Assembly: GCF_000719775.1 (NCBI RefSeq)
Contig: NZ_JOHR01000036.1
Location: 1 to 16,852 of the forward strand
Length of the DNA stretch: 16,852 bases
Origin: Streptomyces sp. NRRL F-5135
Lineage (GTDB): Bacteria; Actinomycetota; Actinomycetes; Streptomycetales; Streptomycetaceae
Reading direction: 5' to 3'
The number at the start of each line of letters is the position of its first letter. The stretch's first letter is position 1. The notes under the pieces were generated by a model that saw only the letters and a list, made by a program, of their open reading frames with translations, did no database searches and was not told the origin of the DNA. The position numbers were made by a program, and so were the translations under genes. Positions 10,201-13,758 of this stretch are shown in pieces.

Positions 10201-13200
10201 CTCGTCTCCCGCTATCCGCGCCCCGGTGACGCCGGCCGTACGGACCGCGAGGGCCCGTCCATCGCGCTGACCAGTACCCGCGCCCGCACCGCCCGGTCCG
10301 ACCGGACGGACGAGGACCGCTTCTGGACGCGCGCGGGGAGTGTCGCCGACTTCGACCTGGACTTCCGCTTCACCGGGACGGTCCGCTCCCAGCTCGTCTG
10401 GGAGTGGCCGGCCAACATCCCGGGCGGGATCTTCCAGGGCGGGCTGCTGAACCTGTCCGGCCTCGAAGGAGACGTCGCGCAGCGGGTGCGCACCTGGATC
10501 GGGCGCCTGCTGCGGGGCCGGCCGGTCAGCCAGGTCTCCGTACCGGCCGCGACGGCACTGCGGTTCATCGGCTCCGAGGCCGTCGAGCCGCGGCAGCACG
10601 CAGGGCCCCGGCCCCCCGCCATGCTCACCCGTGACCCGCTGCTGCTGTCACCGAGCGACGCCAGGACCGAGGGCACACTGCCCTTCCCGGACGGCGCACG
10701 CCTGGAGCCGACCGGGCCGACGACGGTGTACGACTACAACGCCGCCCCGCAGCTCATGCAGGCGCTGCGCGCCGTCGATCCGCGCGTGGCCGCGTCCTGG
10801 GGACTGCCCGCGAACGCCTCGGCGGAAGCCATGGCCGTCCGGCTGGGCGAGCTGATCCAGGCCGGTGAGATCAGCCTCGACCCGTCCCGCACGGCGGCGG
10901 GCCTGACCACCACGATGCCCGGAAGCTGGCCGCTCCAGGCTCCCGACACCGCGCCGTCCCTGGAGATCTCGCTGCACAACCCGCGACCGGTCACGGACGG
11001 GGGCGACCTCGCCGTGGACCGGGTCCGCAGGCAGGTCCGCACCTCCACGACGACATCGTCGGCCGCGAGTTCCTTCGCCCTGAACCAGCAGGGCACCTAC
11101 AGCCTGACGACCGGCAACTTCCAGGTGCTGGGCGTGACCTTCCCCCTGGCGGCGCAGCAGCCCCACGCCCTCTCCACCGGCGGCAACGTGTCCGCCTCCA
11201 CGTTCACCCACATGCGGATCGGCACCACCTCCGAGCCCGAGGACCGGCACGGCACGCGCGTCTACGAGACCCTGGTCGACACCGTCATCACGGTGAACGG
11301 CCCCGAGGGCACCCGGTACGTCACCGGCAGCTCCACCACCCGGCTCTGGGAACGCGACGTGCTCGGCTTCGGTGTCACCCCGCCGCGCCCGGGCCCCCGT
11401 ATCTACGACCTGCCCGCGATGCTCGCCGACCAGGACGCGGACGACCTGCGGGACTGGGCGCGGCATCCGGCCACCGACCTGCCGGGGGTGCTGGCGGACG
11501 GCATCGAACAGCAGGACGCGTCGGCGGAGTTGTGGCTCGCGCTCGGACCCGACCCGGACGGCAGCCGCCTGGCCCGTGCCCTGTTCGTCGCCTCCCGTAC
11601 GGCCGCGCTGGCCGGGAAGCCGGTCGAACTGGTCGTACGCACCGACCACGGCCTGCGCAACTGGCCGTTCGACGCCGACGGCTCCCTCGCCGACACGACC
11701 GCGGCCACCCGCGATTCCTGGGCGGACATACGGAACGCCATCGGCGCCTACCTCCAGGCGGTGGGGGCCGAGGCGGCGGCGCGTCACCGGGAAGAGGTGC
11801 TGGTACGGAGGCAGCCCGGTGCGCGGCAGGCCCTGGAGTCCGCGGACAGCGCCGTGGACACCGCCACCACCGCGCACGAGGAGGCCGAGCGGGCCCACAC
11901 CGTCGCCGTCCGGACCGCCGGCAACGTCCTGACGGAGCTCGCCGGGGTACGGGGCGGGATCACCGAGACGGAGGCGGAGATCGCGCGGCTGGACGGGGCC
12001 GCCCGTGACGCGCGCGTACAGCACGACGCCGCTTCGCAGGAGGAGCGGCGGCTGCGGGAGCAGTGGCAGCGGGCGCTGGCCGAGGTGGAACGCCTCGAGC
12101 AGCTCGTCGAGACATCCCCGGAGACCGGCCCGGCCGCCGCCGAGCGGCAGAGCGCCCTGGACGCGGCCGAGGAGCGCGCCGACGCCATCCGGGACGAGGG
12201 GATGGTCGCGACCCGGCACCGTCAGCGGTACCAGGAGGCGATGACCACCGCCCGCGAGAAGGCCGACGAGCTCCGGACCGGCCTCGCGGAGGCCCGCGAG
12301 CGGGAGAACACCCTTGACCGGGAGCTGACACGCGCCGAGGAGGCCGTGGCCCGTGCGGAGCGTACGGTGCGGCAGGCGGACGATGACCTCAGGCGCGAGA
12401 CCAGGGTCCGCGACACGATCCAGGCCGAGCTCCGCGGGATCGAGCGGGACCTGACCGGGGTCCGGCAGGAACTGGGCGAGCAGGCACGCCGGCACAGCCA
12501 GGCGTGGGCAGGGCTGCCGGGCCTCGCGAGGGCGCTGGAGACCGGCCGCCGAATGGAGGGCATCGGTGAGGGGCCGTCCCTGCGCGGCTCCGTGTCCTCG
12601 GCACCCGCCCGTCCCACCCGCTCCGGCCGGTTCCGTGGGCAGCCCTTGTCGGAGCCGGCGCAGGCGGAGCGGTCGACGTCGTCCCGCCTGGCCGACAGGG
12701 ACGAGCCGCTCCTGCTCTCGCCGCCCGACGGCACGCCCGATTCCTCTTCCACTCCGAGGGCCTCCGGGACGTTCGCCGGCGCGTCCGATCCGACGCTGTC
12801 GCCGCGGACCGTGATCGAGGGTCCGTCGAGGCGTCCGCAGGGGCGGAACTGGACGCGCGAGCCGGTGAAGCGGGTGTTGCCGGACCGGGTGCGTGTGATG
12901 GCGGAGCGGCCGAACACTCCGGCGAAGACGGTGTCGGAGGAGGACGCGTCGTGGCCGGACGAGACGTATGTCGTCACGGCGGACGGCGACCTGGACGGGC
13001 TGCTTCTGCCGGATGGTCGGGTGCTGGACACGGAGACGCTGGCGGAGGTGCTGGCGGCCGATCCTGAGTTGGCGAAGTTGCCGAAGAGCGTGCCGGTGTT
13101 GCTGGCTGTGCCGTTCGCGCAGCAGTCCCTGGATCTGCAGGTGCTGGCGAATCTGCTGGGCCGGCCGGTGGTGGGTCCCAGTGGTGAGGGCCGTCTGGTC

Positions 13201-13758
13201 GGCGACGGGACGGGGAACGCGCATGTTCCGGCGCTGATCGACCGTGCGGCGGACAAGGCGATCGGTCTCTGGGTGCCGTACGAGCCTCTGGGCACGACGC
13301 TGCCGTTCGAGGACCGGGAGTGGACGTCGCTGGACGGTGTCGTGTTCCGGGACAGCGACGTGGATCTGCGGCCTTTGGTCTCCGAGGACCATGAGCGGTT
13401 CGGTCAGATCACCGGGCGGGACGGCGAGAGCCTGCGGAGGTCGGAGCAGCAGTTCAAGTCGTATCTCGACATGCGGCGGATCCTGCACACGGTGCCGTCG
13501 GGTACGGGTGATCAGGACGCGGGGCGCGTCGGACGGCAGTCCGCGCCGGAACCATCCCTCGACCGCGCCGCCACCCCACATCGACGACCCGTGGGGCGAT
13601 GTCCCGTTCGGTCAGTACACCGCCAACGAGAGCAGGCTGGAGACCGACGCGGCCACCGGGCGGACGGGTCTGACGAACACCACTCGGGTGCTGTATGCCT
13701 CGGCGAGTGGGGTGCAGGGACGTGTAGTCAGGTTCCGGCCGGAGCCGCTCGATCATGA
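1..13758 (+). CDS. Giant multi-domain repeat protein, 5'-partial (lonely-Cys type), frame 1 part
   Basis: Frame 1 is open from base 1 without a stop, so the GTG at 508 is an internal valine and the true start is upstream. About 4,508 codons are recognisable as this protein, up to roughly 13,524; the last 77 codons before the TGA at 13,756 are an out-of-frame, Arg-rich tail. Order of parts: low-complexity Pro/Thr/Asp region, inactive metallopeptidase-like domain, short coiled coil, first caspase-like super-module, long beta-rich region, long coiled coil, and the start of a second super-module. The frame has a single cysteine (codon 4,654), at a caspase-like active site. From memory the architecture fits actinobacterial giant proteins annotated as 'lonely Cys domain-containing'; no database was consulted. 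No signal peptide or membrane segment is visible, but the N-terminus is missing. In-frame TTA is absent, so bldA control is not indicated in this part. Function is inferred: an exported, possibly self-processing factor. Confidence 0.85.
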   Translation, partial: NTTVSSDLPDGIGSGLNTPPPPPYSPPPPAYSSSDTLNTLPTRGSDALSGPPDLSTRTPGSTNNVNGTNSFNSTNDFTSTSGSQVPYLPPPPSSSPPTSPSLSPSNSPASSLPDTNPLTSGPATGRNAGPSSSSNADFSTDFSSDFSTEVTPDFTPDESPDLTPDPTRGVTPDLSRSPSDLPQGITAPKSPSTTPDLSTTDALSGTGLETDLDLDDDASTGQDGTREVQKDSTGQEDLPGRGQSGRNTSGQPDTQDGPHQQVNDALPEFDAESGAVAPPAPINTSTGPNATAPAPGTQGTPPGAPQGTSGTGNQSQQSSQTDLTDTDTSTDTTGTDGAPAPPPPGLRTSSDAPQLDETAAPPAPPQPAGTDLSGGPRTATVGGDAPTGDATPDSTNTDTNTDTDTDSDGVADASTARTSELAVPVADPVRPEQWRAGRHDAPAVPVRTERIDPAPDLDPGQNSGQNPGPGPLDSRETLVRMWVQRIQADDGRWMSNVSLHLPVRAGEGFAQDELAAFQNRIQTLLNSRLNNGLLLPESGDQLHIDLTLTSAPGHSEAIELSRMPRPDDSDQLNWRLHTVDPAASPEETAERQARDDAAVLHKLLNYAGVPDRGREAEAVLRRLVRQSDSQDLMADPARQPDPAPAVPLRYLGTIEDVIQSVTGTGASVIDHPLSARGTRPPSGMDNPAGAPQMLAPDQSDPAGPIAPPAPVQTASTMDTASVTGTGQGPGASSGAGKGKGKGRSTDLGPDSVGDSTPADITDFTDVTDTFAVDLAIAEARQEHDNALAAFNQAVRTAGSLNQRVESGRGGTDDAARLYDAWQDVEHAQRRLDAAVDRLRDLGADTAVDAAVAAIVPRVSRTDTERQLTAALVTADDLPDDPPRLAPDDTVTKDQLAAAGITLNDGPGGLQLALNGSVSVRDSGLDAVGHVRLLMNRPGPWTDTLDGIAARAARRTWRDAYGDFALATFRASGVPSGTDPAEAWRRATSLVLPLELHPVLADSRHARGDFRDAVRQVAEHLAVHGADAVSGVELAGRVRRELGLPPRLLGGAPGSSPTVVGFDAGSSSVGRDERRELKALAGEVASAGLLNLRAGLSAPEVVLTGFGRSGRSARDRVAAVSGLFSDYLTRALEDLGAGDFADSFGITVRVGSGGSGRVTAEVVSPQYSGAVAELERLRLLENPGGVFDVDGLARRILHLGDGAVVDANSRAALFALVENAMAAGWSSSVMSLGSYHVAANGALNHERHIVLGDGSYQGLNLTGQPVGVVDTSQVWQRRNGQFQGPLEPMWDNSRGAYVVVANGGHDHVLIPWGQGELRVPWQEFVELVARDPGVTGLPAGTPVVLVLNHGGDQGLAMPRTLAFRAGRDGVWAHSGLVSLVHDADSGLSRIVVENQRSQGIPLGGWFGSDANDLGPSGVPDEGFVTALDGTVLPDSSIKTRTIADEGRSFGRVTMSDPDLVLNEPMLEALGEISEFSQFDPVTERALGEAEPLLEAGRPVYHFSQHGMPMRGVMEVTDGRPPVQVGGVETGRFITRRPSMRKLGPNAVIDLGSCWADALAEDLPYLTDAGTPPYVFDVLGTTSYAQGVANGSDADVLAVDRVHVLVRSANPKTGVLTGPSGEQGVRRLLPPDPDAAELTRMARWAGLRSGSDPASEQVLDRTLRLVRALRRSFSPEIEADKANPQGEYRTLLRGIGALENMRWADPHLRVAGPFTLHHLNLVVHARHQRTSNDAPHPDDIRRVLFDAARKADEAQGGQLTLHAYTQMPSFDWALKRLAGKDLSALAADVLRLPAGQAVTQADVSRLVWGTVKGAEALRAVSDPVALAKKVLHLPASVDLSADQAGDRLLWLMAGAAVSGFDMTDPADLAAWDLVRHGFLDDSTRLTTRGVPMGRNWTGRQVMGDIATQGYVVSPDGSVENGTEYAPGWPAAPSSSAANAYVVYADSTNGHLSMPWPDGSSRWVPGSEIAALLRHDRVHQQIALAAPLLMVGTHNNPGGLAQHVAGRSGTARTTVLSELPSAPVFDPSRNESVIVLAGDPAQQDVAHWQSRQPAVLPGTSAEQGTLHTFPGQASTTTPTTPTVAPPPQGATPGELSEYVRTHGTQYDGHVGLVIHEPTPDSVLEGLYGQVIGALGADPDTSEGRELRTQLSDVLSAEEVELNRPYLRSEQGHRITVRHGGRDRSVDVRLAYADVGPSAKYGRNGDQRPPTLPDMQVELRAAGGPTSLSGESSGTVRTGSVPWSAIFPHLAPGALRWGDSTVNLSATHNQLVQAITVAETFMVTSKQQAEEPAHPLDVDGRWQVRVDTPREDPVGNWQPEQSHGAITIWFHEHLAFDGADSADLPEHGGVDDLPLWGGDSVGEPRRLLTELLRDDNFVSLKHLNEDSASALENYLSQRMLQGTPHLQRDGGVFSPTLLDEDGNAVGMLELTAVIEPGRPMRKSADGKSTLETWFAHSSSVDRSAKLTSGLGVEGSGGPSFTTDHAEGHPAAGSSFGGNIMGKAGVNWQVNEGLSSVSSATLMHGLRTKASHLLTPARVTYTVTLHRAGGGQVSGEFGPWDDALRLRIAQRATMRGHQPTPEEVRELPEHLENLESIGYTETPLKIEGADAMFDRAEAWLRKEGFLPPLAPRRRSLPFRLDEPLVLAQLENLRLLRQMRSTFGQATSSPDGVDGGQPEWFKKPNAVSGTRRVQLRFSVTRDTGRPSVHTRRLPDLLQIGFSSYESSGGRQRGTALSGALGGGGGFNIPLADGSWGLNAAPDYLGTGQLTDTGNTGDSVSFDQLVVTTQNGTELFEVPARLALDLYEGPGDEPRIRFADGGGTDGDDGTDTAGPTDGTQLVAPGATPHTVPGTVTLLVPHYRTHRPVRSLVPAAPRPGYVIREPVTDGGPTDDRRRLNMVDDQGRPLPGLTRLPVGATVDTVRATAALMEALRQIVAGTYPGHPEQGAVGRAVRRASVTLTDLATEAAKRGSAVKESLPDGLTGAVNRVGSAVNWAATPVTWAARTSADGVVATYKWTSVAVAGASLNDQGTVATEARHDAIRPAQLISRAPQILGGVYVVEGLTLPGMAADQVMKLKISGYLTNPGNLGSESLYSEQGVTAGDTAGRQRGVGVTHQGNFQLTALQSAPTPPDLLVHQANPGGRYSQSRRTDEISTVNSGTKVARTSEEMGDKRWIGNDLTLLMTVEWGVRNVAGNTVGLGSFAPVTVAIDLPLGLTYLASAEAMARMAAWFQGLSGIPSPTQHQLTVPLPGRFVRSRQLGKANVLSVTQLDDTTHRRERRDRMGRELTTLVENEAPGVMQPGHASYLSGVDAEIARVTEPAALRALPGRGPGGQVRVYFLHVAYGGARLVEVGLSAEPMMQTPALRGVRGRAADEGGGLEQVDTHIPQGKVTSSGVTTTRQGTLNLVSRYPRPGDAGRTDREGPSIALTSTRARTARSDRTDEDRFWTRAGSVADFDLDFRFTGTVRSQLVWEWPANIPGGIFQGGLLNLSGLEGDVAQRVRTWIGRLLRGRPVSQVSVPAATALRFIGSEAVEPRQHAGPRPPAMLTRDPLLLSPSDARTEGTLPFPDGARLEPTGPTTVYDYNAAPQLMQALRAVDPRVAASWGLPANASAEAMAVRLGELIQAGEISLDPSRTAAGLTTTMPGSWPLQAPDTAPSLEISLHNPRPVTDGGDLAVDRVRRQVRTSTTTSSAASSFALNQQGTYSLTTGNFQVLGVTFPLAAQQPHALSTGGNVSASTFTHMRIGTTSEPEDRHGTRVYETLVDTVITVNGPEGTRYVTGSSTTRLWERDVLGFGVTPPRPGPRIYDLPAMLADQDADDLRDWARHPATDLPGVLADGIEQQDASAELWLALGPDPDGSRLARALFVASRTAALAGKPVELVVRTDHGLRNWPFDADGSLADTTAATRDSWADIRNAIGAYLQAVGAEAAARHREEVLVRRQPGARQALESADSAVDTATTAHEEAERAHTVAVRTAGNVLTELAGVRGGITETEAEIARLDGAARDARVQHDAASQEERRLREQWQRALAEVERLEQLVETSPETGPAAAERQSALDAAEERADAIRDEGMVATRHRQRYQEAMTTAREKADELRTGLAEARERENTLDRELTRAEEAVARAERTVRQADDDLRRETRVRDTIQAELRGIERDLTGVRQELGEQARRHSQAWAGLPGLARALETGRRMEGIGEGPSLRGSVSSAPARPTRSGRFRGQPLSEPAQAERSTSSRLADRDEPLLLSPPDGTPDSSSTPRASGTFAGASDPTLSPRTVIEGPSRRPQGRNWTREPVKRVLPDRVRVMAERPNTPAKTVSEEDASWPDETYVVTADGDLDGLLLPDGRVLDTETLAEVLAADPELAKLPKSVPVLLAVPFAQQSLDLQVLANLLGRPVVGPSGEGRLVGDGTGNAHVPALIDRAADKAIGLWVPYEPLGTTLPFEDREWTSLDGVVFRDSDVDLRPLVSEDHERFGQITGRDGESLRRSEQQFKSYLDMRRILHTVPSGTGDQDAGRVGRQSAPEPSLDRAATPHRRPVGRCPVRSVHRQREQAGDRRGHRADGSDEHHSGAVCLGEWGAGTCSQVPAGAARS
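1177..1236 (+). other. Thr/Asp repeat ending in a calcium-loop-like DxDxDG
   Basis: Alternating Asp, Thr and Asn residues end in DTDSDGVAD (1,210-1,236). This fits the DxDxDGxxD pattern of thrombospondin type 3 and dockerin calcium loops. Only one loop is present and it lies in low-complexity sequence, so calcium binding is a guess. Confidence 0.35.
1279..1905 (+). other. Metallopeptidase-like domain with a lost zinc site
   Basis: After the linker motif RPEQWRAGRHDAPAV (about 1,288-1,332) comes an alpha/beta domain: a strand (MSNVSLHLPVRA), a helix (ELAAFQNRIQTLLNSRLN), the strand LHIDLTLT, then a segment laid out like a zincin active-site helix. At 1,801-1,833 it reads HKLLNYAGVPD, which lines up with HExxHxxGxPD of metzincin-type peptidases. 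Here the catalytic Glu is Lys and the second His is Asn. About 20 residues later DLMAD (1,891-1,905) sits where related proteins usually show a Met-containing turn. If the alignment is right, it cannot bind zinc or cleave peptides and is a structural or binding pseudoenzyme. Confidence 0.5.
1906..2310 (+). other. Pro/Gly/Thr-rich linker with a GKGKGKGR patch
   Basis: Low-complexity sequence joins the metallopeptidase-like domain to the coiled coil. It contains a compact basic patch, GKGKGKGR (about 2,203-2,229), in otherwise acidic and neutral sequence. The patch could bind polyanions or be a processing site; nothing decides between these. Confidence 0.5.
2311..2550 (+). other. Short coiled coil
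   Basis: About 80 residues with heptad-like Ala/Leu/Val spacing, many charged residues and no proline: for example AIAEARQEHDNALAAFNQAV and HAQRRLDAAVDRLRDLG. It probably forms a helical hairpin, since a Gly-rich break (ESGRGGTDD) lies near its middle. Confidence 0.55.
2551..3150 (+). other. Unassigned globular segment
   Basis: About 200 residues that I do not recognise. There is a mixed strand/helix part (LQLALNGSVSVRD, 2,728-2,766) followed by a helical part rich in Ala, Arg and Trp (AARAARRTWRDAYGDFALAT, then WRRATSLVLPLELHPVLADS). It ends in a helix (ELAGRVRRELGLPPRL) immediately before the codon-usage change near 3,100. Confidence 0.45.
3196..3500 (+). other. Alpha/beta segment preceding the first super-module
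   Basis: The order of elements is helix (RRELKALAGEVASAGLLNLR), strand (APEVVLTGFG), Arg/Ser turn, long helix (DRVAAVSGLFSDYLTRALED), then paired strands (FGITVRVG, GRVTAEVVSP). This order loosely resembles the OmpA C-terminal (peptidoglycan-binding) fold. The family's characteristic Asp and Arg are not clear, so the resemblance is only topological. The segment lies at the start of the TTG-rich codon region. Confidence 0.3.
3757..4290 (+). other. Caspase-like unit A0, predicted inactive
   Basis: The layout resembles a clan CD peptidase core. A hydrophobic strand YVVVANGG occupies the place of the usual hhhxHG, with Asn (codon 3,901) where His would be. A helix (WQEFVELVARDP) follows, then the strand PVVLVLNHGG, with Asn (codon 4,039) at the nucleophile position 46 residues later. 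Next come a helix (LAMPRTLAFRAGRD) and the strand VWAHSGLVSL. Both catalytic residues are replaced, so it is probably a scaffold or regulatory paralogue of the active core that follows. Confidence 0.45.
4297..4880 (+). other. Caspase-like (clan CD) protease core with intact His-Cys dyad
   Basis: The strand VYHFSQHGMP carries an HG pair (His codon 4,510). The segment GRFITRRPSMRKL follows, then the hydrophobic strand NAVIDLGSCWAD with the Cys codon at 4,654. His and Cys are 48 residues apart. From family knowledge the spacing is 48 in caspase-1 (H237/C285) and 49 in the Vibrio cholerae MARTX cysteine protease domain (H3519/C3568). This Cys is the only one in the whole frame-1 reading. The expected role is limited proteolysis, plausibly cleavage of the giant protein itself. 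Substrate, activator and cleavage sites are unknown. The fold assignment rests on motif and spacing only. Confidence 0.55.
4890..5660 (+). other. Helical units of super-module copy 0
   Basis: Predominantly alpha-helical and Ala/Leu/Arg-rich. Landmarks are DRTLRLVRALRRSF (4,972-5,013), YRTLLRGIGALENMR (5,059-5,103), a divergent middle, then the second helical unit KKVLHLPASVDLS (5,476-5,514) and LLWLMAGAAVSGFDMTDPA. The two later copies carry MLRLVRGLRDLFGN and RYERL(L/V)KGIGALETLR at the equivalent place. It is probably a spacer or substrate-presenting region behind the protease core. Confidence 0.6.
5665..6150 (+). other. Caspase-like unit A0', predicted inactive
   Basis: It starts at the shared GRNWTG motif. 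It then has YVVYADSTNGHLSMPWPDG, where ADS occupies the His-Gly position, a helix (GSEIAALLRHD), the strand APLLMVGTHNNPGG without Cys, and a helix (LAQHVAGRSG). It ends in a Gln/Arg/Pro-rich linker. It is the most divergent of these units. Confidence 0.4.
6151..6260 (+). other. Thr/Pro-rich linker
   Basis: A short low-complexity stretch (TTTPTTPTVAPPPQG) separates super-module copy 0 from the long beta-rich region. Codon usage is C-rich again here. Confidence 0.6.
6241..11370 (+). other. Long beta-rich region of degenerate repeated units
   Basis: About 1,700 residues that I cannot assign to a named family. At least five similar beta units can be traced, near 6,870-7,640, 8,050-8,580, 9,115-9,560, 9,985-10,400 and 10,957-11,350. 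The last three share a strand of the form QG(N/T)(F/L/Y)xL (9,331, 10,186, 11,089). In each, a Ser/Thr/Arg-rich charged stretch follows, then 55-70 residues further an alternating polar/hydrophobic strand (LTLLMTVEWGV, DFDLDFRFTG, LVDTVITVNG). Between units lie short helices and linkers such as VPLPGRFVRSRQ. It may be a shaft, adhesin-like or membrane-inserting beta assembly. No cysteine occurs anywhere in it. Confidence 0.5.
8821..9066 (+). other. Ala/Val-rich amphipathic helical insertion
   Basis: About 80 residues interrupt the beta-rich region. They read as a basic helix (GRAVRRASVTLTDLATEAAK), a Gly/Pro break, then helices with small and aromatic residues (GAVNRVGSAVNWAATPVTWA) and ATYKWTSVAVAGASL. 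It is too polar for an ordinary membrane helix but could associate with or insert into membranes. Confidence 0.35.
11398..11769 (+). other. Unassigned alpha/beta segment
   Basis: A segment between the last beta unit and the coiled coil: an acidic helical start (LPAMLADQDADDLRDWARHP), a helix (RLARALFVASRTAALAG), a short strand (PVELVVRTDHG) and WPFDADG, which resembles a nucleotide- or sugar-binding core only in general outline. I do not recognise a family. Confidence 0.35.
11770..12540 (+). other. Long coiled coil
   Basis: About 255 residues dominated by Ala, Glu, Arg, Leu and Asp, almost free of proline and aromatic residues, with heptad spacing. Examples are EAEIARLDGAARDARVQHDA, LREQWQRALAEVERLEQLVE and RELTRAEEAVARAERTVRQA. 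A Pro/Gly break (ETSPETGPAAAE, about 12,109-12,144) divides it into two arms that could fold back on each other. It probably serves as a rigid spacer or oligomerisation element between the beta region and the tandem modules. Confidence 0.8.
12541..12834 (+). other. Ser/Arg/Pro-rich linker
   Basis: A low-complexity hinge between the coiled coil and the tandem modules. It contains EPLLLSPPDG (about 12,703-12,732), which echoes DPLLLSPSD at 10,633-10,659 and may be a recurring linker motif. Confidence 0.5.
12835..13350 (+). other. Caspase-like unit A1, predicted inactive
   Basis: It begins QGRNWTREPVKRV. The strand YVVTADG (12,967-12,987) has Asp in place of the HG histidine. The helix LDTETLAEVLAADPELAKLP follows, then the strand VPVLLAVPFA with Pro (codon 13,111) 43 residues later at the nucleophile position, the helix LQVLANLLG, and RPVVGPSGEG. 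The last part resembles the 'LAxxLGxPVxAPxG' element that follows the catalytic Cys in C80-like peptidases. Both catalytic positions are lost. Confidence 0.5.
13351..13740 (+). other. Protease core of copy 1, broken: no Cys, frameshifted
   Basis: The frame-1 part (RDSDVDLRPLVSEDHERFGQ to ILHTVPSGTGDQD) corresponds to the N-terminal lead-in of the core in copy 0 (4,285-4,420). The reading then jumps in frame 2 directly to ASDG, which in copy 2 lies three residues after the catalytic Cys. The segment that should carry both HG and Cys is therefore missing. No activity is expected from this copy. Confidence 0.65.
13519..13530 (+). other. Frameshift site (frame 1 to frame 2)
   Basis: Upstream, frame 1 encodes the module ending ...SGTGDQDAG. 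From 13,526, frame 2 encodes ASDG followed by PSTAPPPHIDDPWGDVP, which matches the second copy at 15,818 onward. The junction contains a GGGG run at 13,521-13,524. Removing one G would join the frames as DQDAGASDG. The offset between the tandem copies changes from 2,338 to 2,292 bases across this interval, and the 46-base difference is not a multiple of three. The frame-1 tail after it gains three cysteines and many arginines, typical of out-of-frame reading in such DNA. Confidence 0.8.

Noticed and set aside
3688..10599. Minus-strand open frame of about 2,300 codons, with similar ones at 529-2,988, 10,648-13,581 and 13,454-16,801
   Set aside because: They are in codon register with the sense gene and exist because the sense frame lacks TTA, CTA and TCA codons. 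Their products are Arg/His/Gly/Pro-rich with no recognisable domain, while the sense strand has repeats, coiled coils and motifs.
13526..13758. The frame-1 end at 13,758 as a genuine C-terminus
   Set aside because: The last 77 codons are Arg-rich, contain three Cys and match the repeat only in frame 2, so they are out-of-frame reading.
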